This document shows positions 31,853 through 44,472 of a stretch of DNA of 64,000 nucleotides, one piece after another (position 1 is the stretch's first letter; the number at the start of each line of letters is the position of its first letter). Origin of the DNA: Heligmosomoides polygyrus polygyrus. Lineage: Eukaryota; Nematoda; Chromadorea; Rhabditida; Heligmosomidae. The translations under genes and the position numbers were made by a program. The stretch is taken from assembly GCA_947396885.1 (NCBI GenBank), contig OX377205.1, forward strand, positions 52,188,676 to 52,252,675, read 5' to 3'. Below the pieces are notes generated by a model, which saw nothing but the letters and a program-made list of their open reading frames with translations, made no database searches and was not told the DNA's origin.

Positions 31853-34800
31853 TCACTTCGCTTCGGCTTCCTTTTCTTTCTCCTCGTGTTCCTTGATAAG
31901 TTTCTCGACCTGAAAGAGTGATTAACATATGCATGATTTCTCGTAAGACCGTCAAGACATATGCAGAAGAGTATATAATAATGCCAACGTAGGAACCTCC
32001 GTAGCGTTAAGTTCCTCAACAACTGTCTTTCCGTCACGACGTGTAAGAACAGCCATCTCGACTGAAAAAAGCGGTTCCTTTAGTGCAACAGCCACTGCAT
32101 ATCACATCGGGAATAGAACAATAGCATGCTGGACAGCGAAACTTAAATACAGTCCCCAGTGAGAGACCACAAAGTCCTTTTCGATCTCATAAATAGCTAA
32201 ACTTAGGATCTATGTCACGCCTGTGAATTCCTTCATGAAATCTCGCCGCTGTTCACGCCCACCTTACGGCAGCGTATCGCATCCCCTATGGGAGAATAGA
32301 CTGAAGATTATTCGAGTTCAACCACATGGCCTGCGCCTCATTTAACAGCAATATTCCAGGTAGTGTTTGGACATAGCAATTTCTCAGAGGCGGTACTTGA
32401 GTCACACTCGTCCTTATAATGATCATTGTCATGCAAAAAGTCACGCCGTGAACTCAGGAAACCTCAGGGTTTTTGAAATTCACACATCCCGAGTTCTACA
32501 TACTGTCATGTGCGTCTTAAAGCGGAAAGTGGTAAACTGCGTTCAAGAAAAATGAAATCGATCGCCCAAACGGATTCATTAGGTTTTATTCAATAATTTG
32601 TTTTGAATAAATAAATAGATAAGTTTTATTGCAATGTTTTTCGATGGGTTACAGTGCAGTTCCACGCGGGTCTCCAAAGTCTGGTTTTTCCATTCACTGA
32701 AAATAGGAGAAAGGTCGCGGATTTCTCCACATTGTATTGCCACTAATAAACCACCAGTAAGTACAATACATTTCCTTGCTATTATAAACAGGAACTCAAC
32801 AAGATAACGAGTTCTCCATCAATTATTCAGTTCTCTTTGATTGTTCTGTTCTCCCCAATTGTTCAGGAATCATGTCCTTCTCTAATTTTCTTTCCATAGC
32901 TAACTTAATCTTTTCCTCTTGTGAACTGCTCTCCTCACAGTGTGTGGTCTTGAATTAGCGAAAAAGAGGTAAATTCACAAGTTTTCAACGATTCCTTATG
33001 CAGACGTAATAAACATAAACATAAATATAAGAGGAAGGCTCGATGTCCAATTCTACCCGTCTGGTTGCTTAATCGCCAATCAGGTCGGACGTTCAGCGCT
33101 AGGCGCCCAGTAAACGAGACTCGCGACAAAACAGACAATGGTAGCGACCGGCTCTTCGCCGAAGGCGGTCGCTGCGTGACCACCCAACAGTCGAGTCTTC
33201 TTCCTAAGAGATGCCATCAATTTTCTTTTGACTCTTCGCGATTTTCGTGTTTTCAGCTAATCTCTTTAAGTCTCTCGGTTTTGTTGACGAAAGACATGAT
33301 AAACGCGAAGGGGTATAACGAGCACGAAGAATATTACTGAAGCTATGAGGACAGCCAACCGTTTGTTCCCAAACACGAATTAGAGTCGAATTACACACGC
33401 GAAAAGCATGTAAACAACAAGTTTCGATAAGCATAACAGCACACGGAAAATCTTTTTGAACACTTTGCAACAAACTTTTATCTTCATCTATAAGCGACTT
33501 TCATTAAGCGAATTATGATTTTGACGGCTCTTTCTCTCGTTTAAGTGGGATTCTCAGGACACATCTTAAATGTCTCGCTATGAAAGCAATTTAGTTTCGA
33601 GCATCTACAACTTGTACACTGCCTAAAGTGTAATGCATTTCGTTTCGGTATGAGGATCACATAGCGAGGATCAGCAGCGAGCCGAGAAAGCCCACCATTG
33701 TTAGCCGTCAATGTATCTTGTTGTAATGTAATAATTTTTTCGTACTGCATTTTTTGTCGAGGCCGACAAATTCGAAAGGGCGGGCATGTCACGGTATAGT
33801 GGCCACCACCCTGTAAGCCACGCCCCTACTTGGGTTTGGAACGTTGGCAGTCTCCCCGACTGCATACTTTGTATATGGTTGTGTACGTAAATATAAATCT
33901 ATAGAAATGCTTTGTCGAACTCCCATCTCAGCCAGAAGCTTGACAGGACGATCATCAGACAAATCGTGACTTCAGAAACTCGCTGCATCGAAGCCCCTTC
34001 TGTTCTAAGGGGTAGTTTATTGTGCGCGCGAATCGCGACGCGATGCCATGTGAAGTGCCCGAATTGATCAATCGCGCCGCTCAATCAATTTGGCCACTAC
34101 ACATGCATCGCGTCGCGCGTCGCACGCACACTAAACAACCCCTAAGGCTTGTCATCTCATTGCTTCCTTTCTGTGTCAGGGAGGCTGCCTCGACAATGCT
34201 GAGGTGCACCATACACCAGCGCATATGCGCCCCGACAAATTCATTTCATCATTTCATCGCGCGTTTAGTGCCACAAAACGAGCAGAACTCAATATAGGCG
34301 TGAAATCGGGCGCTATTTCGGACGCCCTTCATGACTGCACTACAAGCACGTATTGCGCGTGAGGATTACTGTAGACCCAATGTCAACCGTCCGCTGCCTA
34401 CATTCTTCTGTACAACTCCACCCAGGTACCCCATAAAAATGATGGATTAAAAATAGACATAAAAGTGCAGCACACGTCACACTAAGACGAACACTTACGA
34501 AACAACTCCAAAAAGTTCTTTGAGGAGAACGACCAATTAAAATCGTTACTAAACACAGAATTAAACTACACGCAACCTTTCTCGTTCGTCAGCTTCACAT
34601 CGAGAGTTTTCCATAGGACTTTAACGGCCAGCTTCTTCGCCTCAGCAAGGGTAGGGCTCTTATACTCTTGTTTCAGCAGTGACATGGCAGCCTACAAGCA
34701 ATGGGCTTCTTGAGGAGAATATCGTTCAATGAATGTGAAACCTACCTGATGGTTATTACCAATGCACGTAGCTTTCCATCCAGTGTAGTTACCGGAAGGA

Positions 34801-37800
34801 TCAGACTGGTAGAGCTGATAGCCGTAGTGCTTGTCCCACCCCATGTACAGCAACGAAACACCGAACGGTCGCTTTCCTGAAAATATACTACATACAATAC
34901 ACGATATACACTAATGCTCAGGCGGTAGTTCAGGCGTTCAGTTCAACGATTGAACACGTCTCGCTATCCCGAACCTATGAAAAAACATCCGCTTCCTGGC
35001 ATGGGAAACGAACGAGTTTTTTTCGTACAGAGGTTCTGAAATAGGTCGTAACTGAATACTGCGGCACATTTATGAAGCATCCAAAGCAAAAGGCGAATAG
35101 ATATCGCAGTGGCAATTCACTGTTCTCTTCATGGGTTCATTCAATTTTCCGTAAAAGGATCTTTAGAAATGTATGGATGGCAAAAGGAAGATAGCTGGTG
35201 AATCAGCTGAGCCCTGTTCTGCTCTCAACGTCCCCCTTGAAATATACCCACTCTCAACGGTCGTTGAAACCGAGCGCTATGTATCAATTTTGCTAGCTGC
35301 AAAAGGTGGATTTCGGAGGGGTACTGAGCGGGCTGGTGCCCGCTGCACACCGGCAAGGTATCTTTAAAAGGATAAGTTAGATCAGCCACACCGTGGAGGA
35401 ATGCGAAGCATCCAATTGCCGATGTAAAAGGCTGACGTTAAGCAAGACCGTTTTTGTGAGAGTATGATCCACGAGGATTAAACGGTTGCTCACTATTTGT
35501 GTGAAACCGAAAAGCCGTCGAGAAGGCAGGAAACTTTAAGACGGGTGGACGCAAGCAGTTGCACCGCTCATAATAAACCTCTACGCCGCACTTCCGTTTA
35601 AAGCAAACACTTGAAGAGGCGACCCAATGTGAAGAAACAAGAAAGTGTTTCTGATGCATACCTCCAATTTGTGTGTAGCGCTGCTTTTCGTTGCACAGAT
35701 TCTGAACGAGCTGTTCGACCGGCATTTCCTCCCCATACGACAGCTTGTACTGCGCGGCCCACCTGTATGCAAACCTCACTAAAACAACACTTGCTTTCGT
35801 GAAATTCGGAAACGTACCATCTCAGATGATTGATCAGAATATTCGCGTCCGCTGTGATGCCAGCAACTGTGCACGTTATGTTCTCCGAAAGCCGGTAAAT
35901 CTTTTCTGCTAGCACCTGGAACAATGTATTTTGCGTGCGCTTTCGGAAATTTGGAGCGAGAGAAGTACAGAAGAAGTAGAGCTGTCGTTCGACAGCAGAA
36001 TACATAGTACAAACAGCTCTTCGAAAGAGGAAGAATTTTGTTTCTTACAATCTGAATGGAAACGTGTCTTGGATGTCCTTAACGGAATGGACGAGAAGCA
36101 GGCAGGACTCATCGTAGGTAGGCATGTGATGGATACTCGCGGCTGTCGCGACGCAACCGCATCACGCGCACCCCGGCGAGTGCGAGGGTCCCTGGTGAAG
36201 GGACGGCATGGGTAGCAACTGAGCTAGTCCGAATGTCCCGTAACGTAAGCAGCAGGACCCGCGTGGCAACGCTGCATGCGGGTGCACTGACAGGCCGCTC
36301 GCGCGAGTTGGTTGAAGCAATGGAGCGAGGAAGACTTGATTTCTGTGCGGTGCAGAAGACAGGGAGGGGGCCTACGACAAGTCAAGGGACATAGGGCGAG
36401 CTTTTAAGGCCGTTCCATGTGGAAGACGCAGGACCACCAGTGGTGTCGGAATAATCATCTCCGAACGTTTCCGAGACTCGATTGCAAGCGTGGAACGCTC
36501 TGACGATCGGCTGATGGAGATAGTTGTCGCCGCTAAAGAGCGACTCTCTCACTTCTTCTAAGCGAATGCTCCAGAGAAGGGCTGCTCTGATCAAGCTAAG
36601 GATGAGTTTTAGAGCATGCTTGATGAGAATACGGCAGAAGTGCCGTCGAGAGACGCCATCATTGTCGCTACTGACCTCAACGACGACGAGAGTGCTACGA
36701 AAGACGGGTACAGCTGTCATGGTGGATTCGGTTATCAGTCGCGGAACGCCAATGGTGAGCGTATCGTTGAGTGTACGAAAACGCATAACCATAGCGAACA
36801 CCGTGTTCCGCAAGCGCAACTCGCACCTCATCTCACTCTATAGTGGGAGTACCAAGACTCAGATAGACTTCGTTCTTGTGGATGATCGCGACCGAAGTCT
36901 TTCAGAGACGCAAATATCGTGCTATATGAGGCTGTCGCCCCACAGCATCGACCACTGATCTACACAGCAAAGATCGCCTCTCCGGGGCTGAAGCAGTTCG
37001 AGCGAAGAGATGCACCGAGAATCAAGTGGTGGCGAATGATAGAGAAGGAAGCAGCTGTGACTTCTCGCGTACGGTTACCGACAGTCACGACTGTCAATGA
37101 AATTTGGAGAAATGCTACTGACGCGATTCGTCAAGCTGCATAGTCGGAACTCGGCATTACGAAGCCTTGACGACGCCATGTCGACAAGCAGGCATGGCTG
37201 TGGACAGACGACGTGAAGGCAAAAATTCGATAGAAGAAGTCGCCCTGTCACATGTCTCTTGGCGAAAACAGAGCCGATAACTGGCGAAAGTACCAGGGAG
37301 CGAAAAAGCTGCAAAGAAGGCCGTGGCCGTTGCAAAAGCCACTCATAACAACGATGTCTACCTAATTCTCGAGTGCGCGATGGTAAGCGGTATTTGTACC
37401 GAAATGCTAAGAACAGCCATCGCCAAGCCGAAAATATAGCGAAGATCTTCGGCATCAATGATGAGAACCACATCTTCCTATGGACCGCAAAGAAACGTTG
37501 AAGCGATGGCGCGATTATTTCGAAGGAATCGCTGCAAAAGGGTTCCTTCATACATCCATCCCTTCTGTGGCTCCTATCCCCGGCTCCGTCCACAAGATCA
37601 CCGTGGAGGGAACTGAAGCGGCTCTCAGGAAGATGAGATCGGGCAAGGCGACTGGCCCAGATGACTTGTCATCGCATTTATGGAAGTTGAAGTCCTTGTG
37701 CTCTACTGACTAGCTGGCCAAATTTTTCAACCAGATTGTAACGGAGAAGAAGGCGCACGACAGTACGAAAATTACGACGAATCCGATTTGGAGGAAGGGC

Positions 37801-40800
37801 AGTCCTGCAGACTGCTCCAATTACCGTCCGATTCGTTGCTTTCGCACGGCATGAAAATCTTTCAGCGACTCTTCAATGGACGAATTCGTGAAATCGTCAA
37901 GCTCTCCGACAACCTCTGCGGCTTTGTACCTGGTTCAGGACCAGTAATGCTGTACATGTCGCCTGCATTACGTTGAAGATGCATCAAGAGGAACAAAAGC
38001 CGGTGTATATTGCCTTTCCCGACTTGGAGAGGACCTTTGGTCGCGTACCGCTTAACACGTTGATGACCGCGCAATTTTCGCCCGTCGGGCCCGCGAGACC
38101 GCACGTATTGCGCGCGTGTGACACGTTATTTCGTCACTATAGCTTAGCATAAATTGAATTTTCAAAATGCACACCACGAATCTGATATCCGTTCCCAAAA
38201 TTTTGGTGTTGTTTGAAATATTCCCTAGATCTTTTTTCCGCAATGAGCTTCTCTCCATTCTCCATTTTGATGGCAAAATTGGAAAATAATTGTTTCTGAT
38301 GCGGAACATAGACTTAACATTTTTAAAGTTGCCATCAGAAGTCCCAACCGACCGCAAAGAATCTAGTTAACAGGATTAAGACAGAATGCACTGGATGCAA
38401 CAAAATATGTTGTTTAGATTGCTTCCAAACATCTCATAGCTATTGACTGTATGAAGTCTCAGGAATAACTCTGAGGTTCAATGGATAGCTGGTTGATGTC
38501 ATAATAGGTTGCCTCTGATATATTCCCATGTAGCCATGCCACTCGTAAGTAATCATAATCGAGCGAAATTCGAGAAGCGGATACCAGATTCGTGACCATC
38601 ACCTCAAATAACCCCAATCTGGGAGTTTCGACAAAGGAGGTGACCACACTAATTATCGATATGGGTGGTAACGGTCGTATTTTACCAAACGGACATCGCC
38701 ACTGTGTTCAGCATCTTAAATAAGCTCCCTAGGCAAAGTTTAGGCGAAGGTAATGTCACTCTGATTGAAATAATACTGTCGCGCACCATTGCGCGACATT
38801 GTCGTCAACGTGTAAAGGTTACGAAGTACGCCCTACGAAACATGGGGTTCCTGAAGAACTTGTAGAGAGTGTTCGAATGCTGTACTCCCTCCCTAAGAAT
38901 TGGGTGCAAGCTTCGGCAGGCACATCGATGGAGTACACCACCTCTTTCGGGGTACACCAGGGCTCTGCGCTTTCCCCACTCCATTTTGTCCTCGTCATGC
39001 ATGCCATCACACAAGACCACCAGAAACCAGTCCTATGGACGTCGCTTTATGCTGATGAGTAAAGATCGCAGGTGAAGATAAAGATGATCTCGAGCGGCAG
39101 GTACAAGCTTGTGCGACCGCTTGGAAATGTTCGGACTGAAACTGAACGTCAAGACCGAGAACCTTACGACTGACCTAAATGAGTCTGGCTCCCTTACGGT
39201 TAAAGGCACTGAGCTTTTACGAACTTCAGTTTTGAAGTACCTAGAATCAGCAATAGCGCCACATGGTAGTTTGACGATTGAAGTAGACTCACGCGTGAGT
39301 TCAGCTTGCTCCAAGTGGCACTTGTTGACTGGAGTGTTTTGCGACAAGATACACGAGTGCTTAAGCTGAAAAATCTACAGAACCGTCGTTCAGCCTACAA
39401 CATAGTGCGGTGCTTAGTGTTGGCCGACAACGAAGGAAACGCAAAGCCGCCGTTTGACGATGAAGATAATTCGCTGGACGGCAGGAATTACACGCCTGGA
39501 CCGCTCCTAAACGCTACTATTCGGCAGAGGTTCGGTATCGCTCCAACACCAGATAAGATGCACGTTCGCCTACGATGGTACGGCCACGTTTTGAGTGGAA
39601 AAGGCAGCGTCCTCAAGATAGGCCTTGAGTTGGAAGTCGAAAGAAAACGGCCTGGAAGACGCCCGAAGCAACGCCGGGCTGATACGTTACTGGAGGACTT
39701 TAAAGTAGCCGGTATCCACCCTGACCTACCACAGGATCAGGAAAGGTGGCGAGATCATGGCACCAGAAAAGCGGACCCTACGACGACGCGTGACAGACGC
39801 TGAAGAGATCGCGTTTAAAAATACTCCCCGTGCAAACGATTCGGTCAGGTGTTCGCGGTGCAGCGCGGAAACTGCGCGCTGGCTTTCTCGTACGCTCTTG
39901 TACGCCCGCGATGACATGGCAGAAAAGCGACTAGGGACGCAGTGGGTAGAGGCGGCGCATCAGCGAGTGGGGTGGAGGGTTCGGTTTTCCCGCGTTGTGG
40001 CATTTTTACATTTCAACTGACTATTTGAGATTTGAGAGTTTTTGACGTCTACACTATTTGCTGGCGTTTTCTGCGCATTTTTCCACCTGTAGCCCAGAAC
40101 CCAGCCGCAGACTCCTCCTGAGCGACAGAAGCAGTTTCCACACGAGCAGCTTGGATGGCACCCACCCTGGAGTCCCTTCCCTATCCGTAGGAAGGTTGGA
40201 CGACATCGATGGCGCGCCTTATTGCAGGCCTCATCCTTCCTATTAGACTATTTTTGAAAAACTATTGAACTCAGCAAAAATATTTTGATGTTTTATGCTA
40301 TTCTCATGCCGCATTTGAATTTTTGGAAATAATGCAATTGGGGCTAGAAAAGTTCTTCGTCGAGCCTCCAAGCACGTCAACAAATCCACAAAGTTGGTGG
40401 TCTCACCTCCCCGTAAGATATGCTTATCCTCACTTGGCGCTGCTTATCCAAGACTACTTTGCTCGCCACCTAATGTAGTCGAAAAGGAGAGAATGTTTTC
40501 AGTCGGAGGACGTATTTTAAATGATTTGCGAAAAATGCTAGTGAAGGGATAGAGACACTCAATCTCTGAGTCACTCAATCTCTCTTGGGATGCGCCACGC
40601 ACTCTGCTTCTACGGGATGTCCTGGTGACGATTTGAATGCGTAATTGGCCATGTAGTAAATCACCTGTGGTGGTCAGCTGATGAATCCTTCCTAGACAAG
40701 TCCAATGTTACCAATGGACCGACCGCAAACTCACCGAGGGGTGTTGGTTGCCCTGGCAGAAATCCTATCCAGGAACCTGGTATAGGATATGCGTACAGGA

Positions 40801-43800
40801 CCCGGCACCCCCTCCGACTGCGCTGCACTCGACCTAATAACAAAAATTTGGAAAGGCATTTTCCTGAGCGTTAATACGTCAACGACCGTACAGAATTTCG
40901 GTCGTTTGAGACCGTGTGACACGATGTCGTGTCAGAGCTCCGACGATGTAAAAAAATCGATTGGTCTCATGCACTGGGCATGCGAAAATCTTGCGTTCGT
41001 CAACCTGTTAACATTCTACTGATAGGCTTTTAATTGTATTTTCATTAATTCTTTCGGTACTTAGTGGGCTGGTTCTAGCATCGAGACTGTACACGCTCGT
41101 GTAGCAGTTCCACAAAACAGTTTCGCAAAGAACCAGGAAAGGGCGAGGAACTTCGGGGTCTGCCTAATCTTACATTTTAAGATGCCTTGTCGATGCGGGC
41201 ACCAGCCCACTAAGTACCGTTCTCTTGATTGATAATCCCATACCTGGTGTTATTCAACACCATGGAGATAATTTGTTGCCGAAGGTTTAATTATTTTACT
41301 GTCCACACCTTGTTGATAGTAAATTGTTTAAGATACATTGTAGTGTTACACAAAAAAAATTCTTTGAAATTTAGATGTCGATCTGTTGAAGTTGGATGGA
41401 ACATATAACGTCTTCCTTGATTTTTTCATTTGCAATAACAGTTTGCAGCTAATTGTATTTTTAACGACATTTAACGACTTACTGAAAACTTAACGAAAAA
41501 TTTCCGTCAAAAATATTCGTTAAAAATTAACGCACAAAACTTTGTGTGCACCCCTGTTCTGAATCCCGACGTTCAGAAACGTTTAGAAACGCTGTCCAGC
41601 AGCGGTCGATCCGAACGAGCGGAAGGCCATGTTCCGCGTGGGCTCCACTGTGCGGTGCGCAAGCGCGCTCCACCGCGAACACCTGACTGAATCGACTGAA
41701 CGGGGGAGGGGGTATTTTTAAACGCGATCCGCTGAAGAAGTAGTAGTGATAGTGGTAGTAGTACAAAGCAAGCTAGTGGGAGCGCCGAATTTTTACCGAT
41801 AGATATCAGAAAGGCGTTACCAGTTTAAAAGAAATACAAATGCTAAACAAACAAATGATGGCACTAGTGTACTTAATGTACCGCACTAAATCTTGTTGAA
41901 AATAGGTCTACTAGGGGTAATCTGCCATGGGAAGAACGAATATCATAGTCGTTTTTTGCGGAAATGCCTCATAAGCGCGCTATATCAAGTTCGGGTCGCC
42001 AAAGGCCTTGCGAAATAGCGCGCGCTGGTAAGAGACGGAGGGACTCCGCCCCTACCAGCACGTATTCGCGGCCGTCTCCGAGGATGGGGAGGGGGCATGC
42101 CGCGGCGCACAGGCACGGCGACTAGCTAAACGCAGCGAATGTAAATACGGTCTTATCTCCTCGTTTCGATTACAGATCCGCGTCTTATTCGCTTCCGTAT
42201 TTGGCAAAGGAGGGAACTCCAGGATCACGGCAATTTTAACACGGGTGCGTCACTTGAGCCACACGCTGGAGTCCCTTCCCTGCAGAATTCTGTGTTCTAC
42301 TCCGCTGACGCGGTATTTCACAATACCTTGGGCGATTTGAACTTAATATTACTCGCTTATAAGGGATTTCCGCAAAAAAAAAAAACGGCTATGATATTCG
42401 TTCTTCCCATGCCAGATTACCCCTAGAGACCTATTTTGAACAAGATACAGTGCGGTGCACTAAGTACACTAGTACCCAAATGATAAATACAGAAACTTCG
42501 CTTCACAAACCACAGTCCTTACAGACAAGGGCGCTATGTGACAACGGAGGGGTTAGCAAAATTCAAAAAAATATATATGCCTAGGTAGACATTTATGTAA
42601 GCAATACAAAACCACTTACCATTTAACCGGTATGGTCCTCTATGTTGCTTGGGGGGGGGGGTCGTCCGAGTATCTGTTCTGTGCTCTCCTCCGCTGACGC
42701 GGAGGAGAGCACAGATTTGGGCAAGGGAAGGGACTCCGGGGTGTGGCCGAGTTACGCACCCGTGTTTACATAGCCTACACCCCGGAGTCCCTTCCCTTGC
42801 CCAAATCTGAATCCCCCTCGGCGCGCCTCCCCTTCCTCCCGAATCCACCCCCCCCCTCGCTCCAACCTCCCTCGGCACGCCTACCCCTCCTCCCTCGTTC
42901 CCACACCATACACAAGAAAAAAAACTCTTAACAAAAAAACCATAAAAACACCGCGGCCGTGAACTTCGGCGGGCAATTTAAAGGGCGTGCTCCTACTATC
43001 GGACGTGGGCCCTGGAGCGAGGATGATATTGCACGAGGAGAGAGAACGGAGGCGTGGAGTGCGCGAGACGGCGCGACGAAAAACCATCCCAAGCGGTTTT
43101 ATTGTTTAGAGTTCTTTTAGAGCTTTTTTTGGCGCTATGGTGGTTGGGGGGGGGGGTCACCATGGCCTGCCGCGGCGGGCAGCTGCATATAGCGAATGTG
43201 AATGCAGTCTTATCTCCGCTTTTCGATTACAGATCCGTGTTTTACGTGGTCCGAATTTGGCAAGGGAGGGAACTCCAGGATGTAGGCAATTCTAGCACGG
43301 GTGCGCCACTCGGGCCACACCCTGGAGTCCCTTCCCCTGCCTAAATCTGTGCTCTCCTCCGCGTCAGCGGAGGAGAGCACAGAACAGAGCTATAGCATTG
43401 TTTGGTTGTTTCCTTTACTATCAGTGTGTTACCGTTTCTTTTTTTTTTGTCTGTGACCCTTTTTGCAAGGTGACCCCCCCAACTACCATAGCGCTTTTTT
43501 TTACTTGTGTATGATGTGGGAGGGAGGGAGGAGGGGGAGGCGCGCCGAGAGGGATGGGAGTGAGGGGGGATCCAGATTTCGGCAAGGGAAGGGACTCCGG
43601 GGTGTGGCCGAGTTACGCGCCCGTGTTTAAATTGCCTACACCCCGGAGTCCCTTCCCTTGCCTAAAATCTGGAAGCAAATTTAAGGAGAGGAATATCTGT
43701 TCTGTGCTCTCCTCCGCATCAACGAAATCACAGATTTGGGCATGATTTTTAAGGTAATTTCTAACCCTCAGGCTTAGGTTACTTAGGTCACTCGGAGGAC

Positions 43801-44201
43801 CCCCCCCCAAGCAACATGGAGGACCATTCCGGTTAAATGGTAAGTGGTTTTGTATTGCTTACATAAATGTCTACCTAGGCATATATATTTTTTTGAATTT
43901 TGCTAACCCCTCCGTTGTCACATAGCGCCCAGACAAGCTACAAAAATTAGGTTAAACTCACGGTGTCATCGAGTAGTTTATGCACATTTCTCTTCTCAGC
44001 AGCAATTAAAATGCCATCGGTAGACAAGATACCCAGACACGTTCCAGCGTGACTGATTGCCTCCATGGCGTATTCCACCTGAAAACGCGGTTCTAGCACT
44101 AATCACACAAACACGCCGTCTCACAGTTGAGGTCTAAGGCTTGCCTGGTAAAGACGACCTTCGGGAGAGAAGATAGTGGTGCGGCTGTCATAGCGTCTTG
44201 C
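31853..44201 (-). CDS. pas-3: 20S proteasome subunit alpha type-4 (pas-3/PSMA4), eight exons visible, 5' exon missing
   Basis: This is an alpha-ring subunit of the 20S proteasome core; alpha subunits are non-catalytic and gate substrate entry. Minus-strand exons: 44201-44145, 44078-43962, 35915-35818, 35762-35662, 34876-34746, 34691-34577, 32061-31997, 31909-31853 (TGA). Phases match at all junctions and give 246 residues, so with the missing start the protein is near the family length (about 250-261). Landmarks in order: [18 protein letters not shown] then [17 protein letters not shown], the alpha-subunit signature; [100 protein letters not shown]; and a charged Lys/Glu C-tail. The first exon (at least the ATG) is not visible and may lie in the N gap. 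Intron 1 starts with GC instead of GT. Intron 2 is 8.0 kb and filled with transposons. All seen exons are intact. Confidence 0.93.
32062..34008. other. Intron of pas-3, unassigned part
   Basis: This lies between exons at 34577 and 32061. No recognisable nested gene was found; small open frames on both strands lack motifs. The only clear insertion in this intron is the MITE at 34009-34142. Confidence 0.45.
34009..34142. mobile_element. 134-bp PIF/Harbinger-like MITE, TSD TAA, in a pas-3 intron
   Basis: Ends GGGGTAGTTTA and TAAACAACCCC, inner CpG-rich inverted boxes (GTGCGCGCGAATCGCGACGCG-like), and flanking TAA at 34006-34008 and 34143-34145. Sister of the 130-bp MITE at 20869-20998. Confidence 0.75.
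36060..39850 (+). pseudogene. RTE-clade LINE, nearly full length, heavily decayed, in pas-3 intron 2
   Basis: Oriented opposite to pas-3. The 5' part has the endonuclease start ([20 protein letters not shown], near 36257), later remnants ([34 protein letters not shown] near 36810-36870), then the linker with the GKATGPDD box (37640-37665), pieces of RT including a [11 protein letters not shown] motif (about 38950) and a degraded LYADE in place of YADD (39050), and the C-terminal block ([25 protein letters not shown]). Stops and frameshifts occur throughout. A 757-bp element interrupts it at 38056-38812, inside the RT A-motif region (after FGRVP). Confidence 0.85.
38056..38812. mobile_element. 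757-bp TIR element inserted in the RTE, TSD TAA
   Basis: Ends CACGTTGATGAC and GTCGTCAACGTG are inverted and flanked by TAA (38053-38055, 38813-38815). Removing the element and one TAA brings the interrupted RTE reading back together, which fixes the ends. Inside is an inverted pair CACGAATCTGATATCCG (about 38172) / CGGATACCAGATTCGTG (about 38577), the same motif as in the fold-back element at 17.3-18.6 kb. There is no transposase. PIF/Harbinger membership is inferred from the TAA duplication only. Confidence 0.7.
39851..40320. other. Unassigned intronic DNA of pas-3
   Basis: Between the RTE 3' end and the hAT relic. No recognisable feature. Confidence 0.35.
40325..41556 (+). pseudogene. hAT transposase C-terminal relic and 3' end
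   Basis: The plus strand encodes the hAT C-terminal dimerisation region: [20 protein letters not shown], then, after one frameshift near 40470, [20 protein letters not shown] and a stop at about 40540. The W.....YP.L..L and ERMFS.GG.I..RK pattern is diagnostic of the hATC domain. The non-coding 3' part (41000-41555) is shared with 27170-27690 and ends TGTGTGCACCCCTG, a hAT-type CAGGGG terminus. The dispersed repeat also seen at 17.02 kb occupies 40588-40810. The copy is dead and 5' truncated. Confidence 0.75.
41860..42476. mobile_element. 617-bp fold-back element, perfect 8-bp TSD (Merlin- or hAT-like)
   Basis: Termini GGCACTAGTGTAC and GTACACTAGTACC, with long inverted arms sharing GGGGTAATCTGCCATGGGAA-like and GAACGAATATCATAGTCG sequences. 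Flanked by CAAATGAT at 41852-41859 and 42477-42484. Non-coding. GG-starting long TIRs with 8-bp duplications are typical of Merlin; hAT is the alternative. Confidence 0.8.
42530..43929. mobile_element. 1400-bp fold-back element with perfect 8-bp TSD, 24 bp inside a pas-3 intron
   Basis: Arms begin GGCGCTATGTGACAACGG and end with its exact complement; each arm extends about 130 bp with ATATATATGCCTAGGTAGAC and ACCACTTACCATTTAACCGG. The TSD CAGACAAG is at 42522-42529 and 43930-43937. The interior carries nested palindromes: TGTGCTCTCCTCCGC with its complement (42683-42718, 43346-43383) and AAGGGAAGGGACTCC with its complement (42724-42802, 43577-43664). The nearest end is only 32 bp from the exon end at 43962. 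No transposase is visible. Confidence 0.85.
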
Positions 44202-44272
44202 CTGTAAATCGAACCGGATCAGCGAATGAGCTGAGCTAATTGAGATAACAAGCACAGCCCTCCCTCCGGTAT

Positions 44273-44472
44273 NNNNNNNNNNNNNNNNNNNNNNNNNNNN
44301 NNNNNNNNNNNNNNNNNNNNNNNNNNNNNNNNNNNNNNNNNNNNNNNNNNNNNNNNNNNNNNNNNNNNNNNNNNNNNNNNNNNNNNNNNNNNNNNNNNNN
44401 NNNNNNNNNNNNNNNNNNNNNNNNNNNNNNNNNNNNNNNNNNNNNNNNNNNNNNNNNNNNNNNNNNNNNNNN
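44273..44472. other. Assembly gap (200 N)
   Basis: A run of exactly 200 N, an arbitrary-size scaffold gap. It may contain the first pas-3 exon, whose acceptor partner is at 44201. Confidence 0.99.
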
